Part shown: piece after piece, positions 61,359 through 64,000 of the stretch
Numbering within the stretch: the stretch's first letter is position 1
Layout of the letters: each line of letters begins with the position of its first letter
From: Spongiimicrobium salis
Lineage (GTDB): Bacteria > Bacteroidota > Bacteroidia > Flavobacteriales > Flavobacteriaceae
Direction: 5' to 3'
Assembly (NCBI RefSeq): GCF_043678055.1
Contig: NZ_JBHEQA010000001.1
Coordinates: 1,116,001 to 1,180,000, forward strand
DNA length: 64,000 nucleotides
Translations under genes and position numbers: made by a program
Notes under the pieces: model-generated
Databases searched by the model: none
The model's input: only the letters and a program-made list of their open reading frames with translations
Told to the model about the DNA's origin: nothing

Positions 61359-64000
61359 ATGTATCTCAACAATCACTCTTATTACAGTATGCGATACGGC
61401 ACCATTTCCGAGATTACCTTATTGGAAATGGCTCAAAAAATTGGATGCACCCATTTTCCTCTGACCGATATCAATAACACTTCCGCTTGCCTCAATTTTG
61501 TACGTAAAGCACCCAAATATGGTATTACACCTTGTCTTGGTATTGATTTTAGAAATCACAACCAACAATGTTTTGTGGCTCTTGCCAAAAACAATGAAGG
61601 CTTTTTGGAGTTGAATAATTTTCTTTCCCACCACTTACATCATCAACTCGATTTTCCGGACATCGCCCCTCCTTTTAAAGATAGCTATGTGATCTATCCC
61701 TTTGAAGTGCTTTTGACTTTGGAGAAAACCACTTTCCTCCCTCATGAATACATTGGAATAGGTATGAAAGAAGTCAATAAGCTCCGTTTTTCAAAATTAA
61801 GTGCCCATAAAGAAAAATTAGTGCTATTGCACCCTGTCAGTTTTAGAAATCAGCGCGATTTTAATATACATCGTTTATTACGTGCTATGGACAATAATAC
61901 CTTGTTGAGTAAACTTCCCGAATCCCAGCAAGGAAAAATAAGCGATATGATGTACCCCATAAGGGTACTCGAAAGTACATTTATGGAACACCCTTATATT
62001 CTGGAAAATACCAAGGCCTTACTCTCCACTTGCACCATTCATTTTAATTTTTCCGACGATAGGGAAAATCAAAATTTGAAGCAGGTCTTTGCCAATACAT
62101 CGGCAGACTATAAAAAACTTAGAACACTCTGTACCCTTGGGTTACCCAAACGCTATAGAATCGTAGATGATGCTATACGCAAACGCTTGGAAAAAGAATT
62201 GTCCCTCATCAAACAACAAGGTTTTGTCAGTTTCTTTTTAATCAATTGGAAGATTGTACAATATGCAAAATCCAAAGCTTATTATCATGTAGGAAGGGGA
62301 AGTGGTGCCAATAGCATTGTAGCCTACTTATTGGGGATTACCGATGTAGACCCTATTGAATTGGATCTTTATTTTGAACGATTTATGAATTTATACCGCG
62401 CCAATCCCCCCGATTTCGATATTGATTTTTCTACTTGGGACAGAGAAGATGTCACTCGTTTTATTTTTGAGGAATTTGGGACTAAGGGACAGGTGTCACT
62501 ATTGGGATCATACGTGACCTTTAAACACAGTGGAGCGGTACGCGAATTGGGAAAAGTCTTTGGGCTTCCCAAACATGAAATCGATAAATTGAGCAGTGGC
62601 AAATACCATCTTGACGCTCTTGATAAACTCTCCCTATTAGTGCTTCGGTATGCAAAGTATTTGGAAGGAAAACCCAACTACTTGAGTATCCATGCCGCGG
62701 GTATTCTAATTTCCGAACGCCCGATCCATTATTTCTCCGCCACCCATCTTCCACCAAAAGGATTTGCTACCGTACAATTTGATATGCATATTGCTGAAGA
62801 TGTAGGGCTCTATAAATTCGATATTTTAGGACAGCGCGGTCTAGGAAAAATAAAGGATGCCCTTGGTATCATTAAGCAAAATCATCCGGAGGTGATACTT
62901 CCCGATATTCACGAAGCCAAACCCTTTTTTACCGATCCCAATATCAATGCCATGATAGCAAAGGCCGAATGTATTGGTTGTTTCTATGTAGAATCTCCTG
63001 CCATGCGCATGCTTCTTAAAAAACTAGGTGTCCGTGATTACCTCACTTTGGTCGCAGCCAGTTCCATCATCCGTCCGGGAGTAGCCAAAAGTGGTATGAT
63101 GCGGGAATATATTTTGCGGCATAAGAATCCCGAACGCAGAAAACAGGCCCATCCCATTATGTGGGACATTATGCCCGATACTTATGGCGTAATGGTATAT
63201 CAGGAAGATGTCATTAAAGTGGCCCATTACTATGCTGGATTAAATTTAGGGGAAGCCGATGTATTACGTAGGGGAATGAGCGGGAAATACCGTTCGCGCA
63301 CCGAATTTCAAGCCGTAAAAAATAAATTCATTTCCAACTGCCGTAAGAAAGGAGAATCGGATGATGTTATTTTTGAAGTTTGGCGACAAATAGAAAGTTT
63401 TGCCGGTTATGCCTTTGCCAAAGGGCATTCTGCCTCCTATGCCGTGGAATCTTATCAGAGTATGTTTTTAAAATGCTATTATCCCTTGGAATATATGGTG
63501 GCTACCATCAATAATGGAGGAGGTTTTTATCGGGTAGAGCTATACTTGCATGAGGCTCGTATGAACGGGGGCCATATCCATGCTCCCTGCATTAATACCA
63601 GTGCCATTGAGACTACAATTTTTGGAAAAGATATCTACTTGGGATTTCAACACTTACAGGGGTTGGAGAAACGCAGCATGCTGAAGATAATGCAAGTACG
63701 AATGCAAGGAACTTTCTTTAGCTTGGACGATTTTATGGAACGCGTTCCTTTATCCATAGAACAATTGGACATTCTTATCCGGATAGATGCTTTTAGATCA
63801 TTAGGAAAAGAAAAGCGAAATCTTTTATGGGAAGCGCATTATAAATGCAACCATATTGTATTGGATGAACTTCAGCAGCAACTCTTTAAAGTACAATATC
63901 GCGATTTCCAATTGCCCCGATTTGGAATCACAGCTCTGGAAAACGCCTTTGATCAATTGGAATTATTAAATTTTACCCTTTATGATGTTTTCTCCTTATT
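61359..64000 (+). CDS. DNA polymerase III alpha subunit, second (error-prone type) DnaE, cut by the window end
   Basis: About 880 codons are present and the frame is open at the last base. The N-terminal PHP domain starts MYLNNHSYYSMRYGT and has PLTDINNTS where replicative DnaE reads LTDH, so the usual metal-binding His is changed. The polymerase core has GRGSGANSIVAYLLG, PDFDIDFS with two catalytic Asp, and AKGHSASYAVESYQ. The later part includes the DnaE helix-hairpin-helix region. DnaE2 proteins of this kind act with DinB/ImuB in damage-induced mutagenesis. No ImuA is present. Confidence 0.9.
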   Translation, partial: MYLNNHSYYSMRYGTISEITLLEMAQKIGCTHFPLTDINNTSACLNFVRKAPKYGITPCLGIDFRNHNQQCFVALAKNNEGFLELNNFLSHHLHHQLDFPDIAPPFKDSYVIYPFEVLLTLEKTTFLPHEYIGIGMKEVNKLRFSKLSAHKEKLVLLHPVSFRNQRDFNIHRLLRAMDNNTLLSKLPESQQGKISDMMYPIRVLESTFMEHPYILENTKALLSTCTIHFNFSDDRENQNLKQVFANTSADYKKLRTLCTLGLPKRYRIVDDAIRKRLEKELSLIKQQGFVSFFLINWKIVQYAKSKAYYHVGRGSGANSIVAYLLGITDVDPIELDLYFERFMNLYRANPPDFDIDFSTWDREDVTRFIFEEFGTKGQVSLLGSYVTFKHSGAVRELGKVFGLPKHEIDKLSSGKYHLDALDKLSLLVLRYAKYLEGKPNYLSIHAAGILISERPIHYFSATHLPPKGFATVQFDMHIAEDVGLYKFDILGQRGLGKIKDALGIIKQNHPEVILPDIHEAKPFFTDPNINAMIAKAECIGCFYVESPAMRMLLKKLGVRDYLTLVAASSIIRPGVAKSGMMREYILRHKNPERRKQAHPIMWDIMPDTYGVMVYQEDVIKVAHYYAGLNLGEADVLRRGMSGKYRSRTEFQAVKNKFISNCRKKGESDDVIFEVWRQIESFAGYAFAKGHSASYAVESYQSMFLKCYYPLEYMVATINNGGGFYRVELYLHEARMNGGHIHAPCINTSAIETTIFGKDIYLGFQHLQGLEKRSMLKIMQVRMQGTFFSLDDFMERVPLSIEQLDILIRIDAFRSLGKEKRNLLWEAHYKCNHIVLDELQQQLFKVQYRDFQLPRFGITALENAFDQLELLNFTLYDVFSL

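Overview
The window looks like a chromosomal segment of a marine-type member of the Bacteroidota, most likely a flavobacterium. The evidence is moderate-to-low GC DNA, several -7 boxes of the TAnnTTTG type, a giant adhesin with a type B type IX secretion (T9SS) C-terminal domain, many short lipoproteins, a BlaI/BlaR1 pair with TonB-plug-like tails, and the DinB plus second DnaE arrangement common in this phylum. No assignment to genus is possible from the sequence alone.

Layout. 1-1.5 kb: an unknown small protein and a secreted esterase-like lipoprotein. 1.5-7.8 kb: an AT-rich accessory block bounded by two diverged direct copies of a ~600 bp noncoding repeat. It holds a coiled-coil membrane protein, a non-specific DNA/RNA endonuclease, a membrane TPR protein, an orphan Cys-rich peptide with a double-glycine leader, a broken SRAP gene and a collagen-like secreted protein, plus two attC-like hairpins. 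7.9-10.5 kb: tRNA-Arg, then a blaI-blaR1 pair behind three operators spaced exactly 20 bp apart. 10.7-12.2 kb: a serine hydrolase.

12.4-21 kb is the metabolic highlight. It is a seven-gene aerobic carbon monoxide dehydrogenase operon on the minus strand, in the order coxM-coxS-coxL-coxG-coxD-coxE-coxF, followed by a membrane-embedded AraC-type regulator. CoxL carries the AYRCSFR motif that defines form I CO dehydrogenase. CoxF is an XdhC protein fused to a Cys-rich YHS metal-binding domain. A hairpin terminator separates coxG from coxD. A NifS-like cysteine desulfurase lies divergently next to coxM. Together these suggest CO oxidation as a supplementary electron source, with dedicated assembly of the Mo-S-Cu centre.

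22.4-37.6 kb holds mostly core functions: a carboxypeptidase-regulatory-domain protein, a GH16 glucanase lipoprotein, DUF423, an ECF sigma / zinc anti-sigma / two DUF4097 / S41 protease cluster, a feoA-feoB-small Cys protein ferrous iron operon, SCO, RseP, tRNA-Asn with a displaced partial copy of its 3' end, and an HxlR regulator divergent from a cytochrome b561 with a perfect palindrome between them. 37.8-50.1 kb is one gene of 4106 codons for a SprB-repeat T9SS adhesin, with an LRR-like lipoprotein upstream. 51.9-64 kb holds a PLP enzyme, pta-ackA, a PAP2 phosphatase, a hydrolase-TetR operon whose operator overlaps the promoter, a zinc-ribbon protein, and dinB followed by a second dnaE that runs off the window end behind tandem operators.
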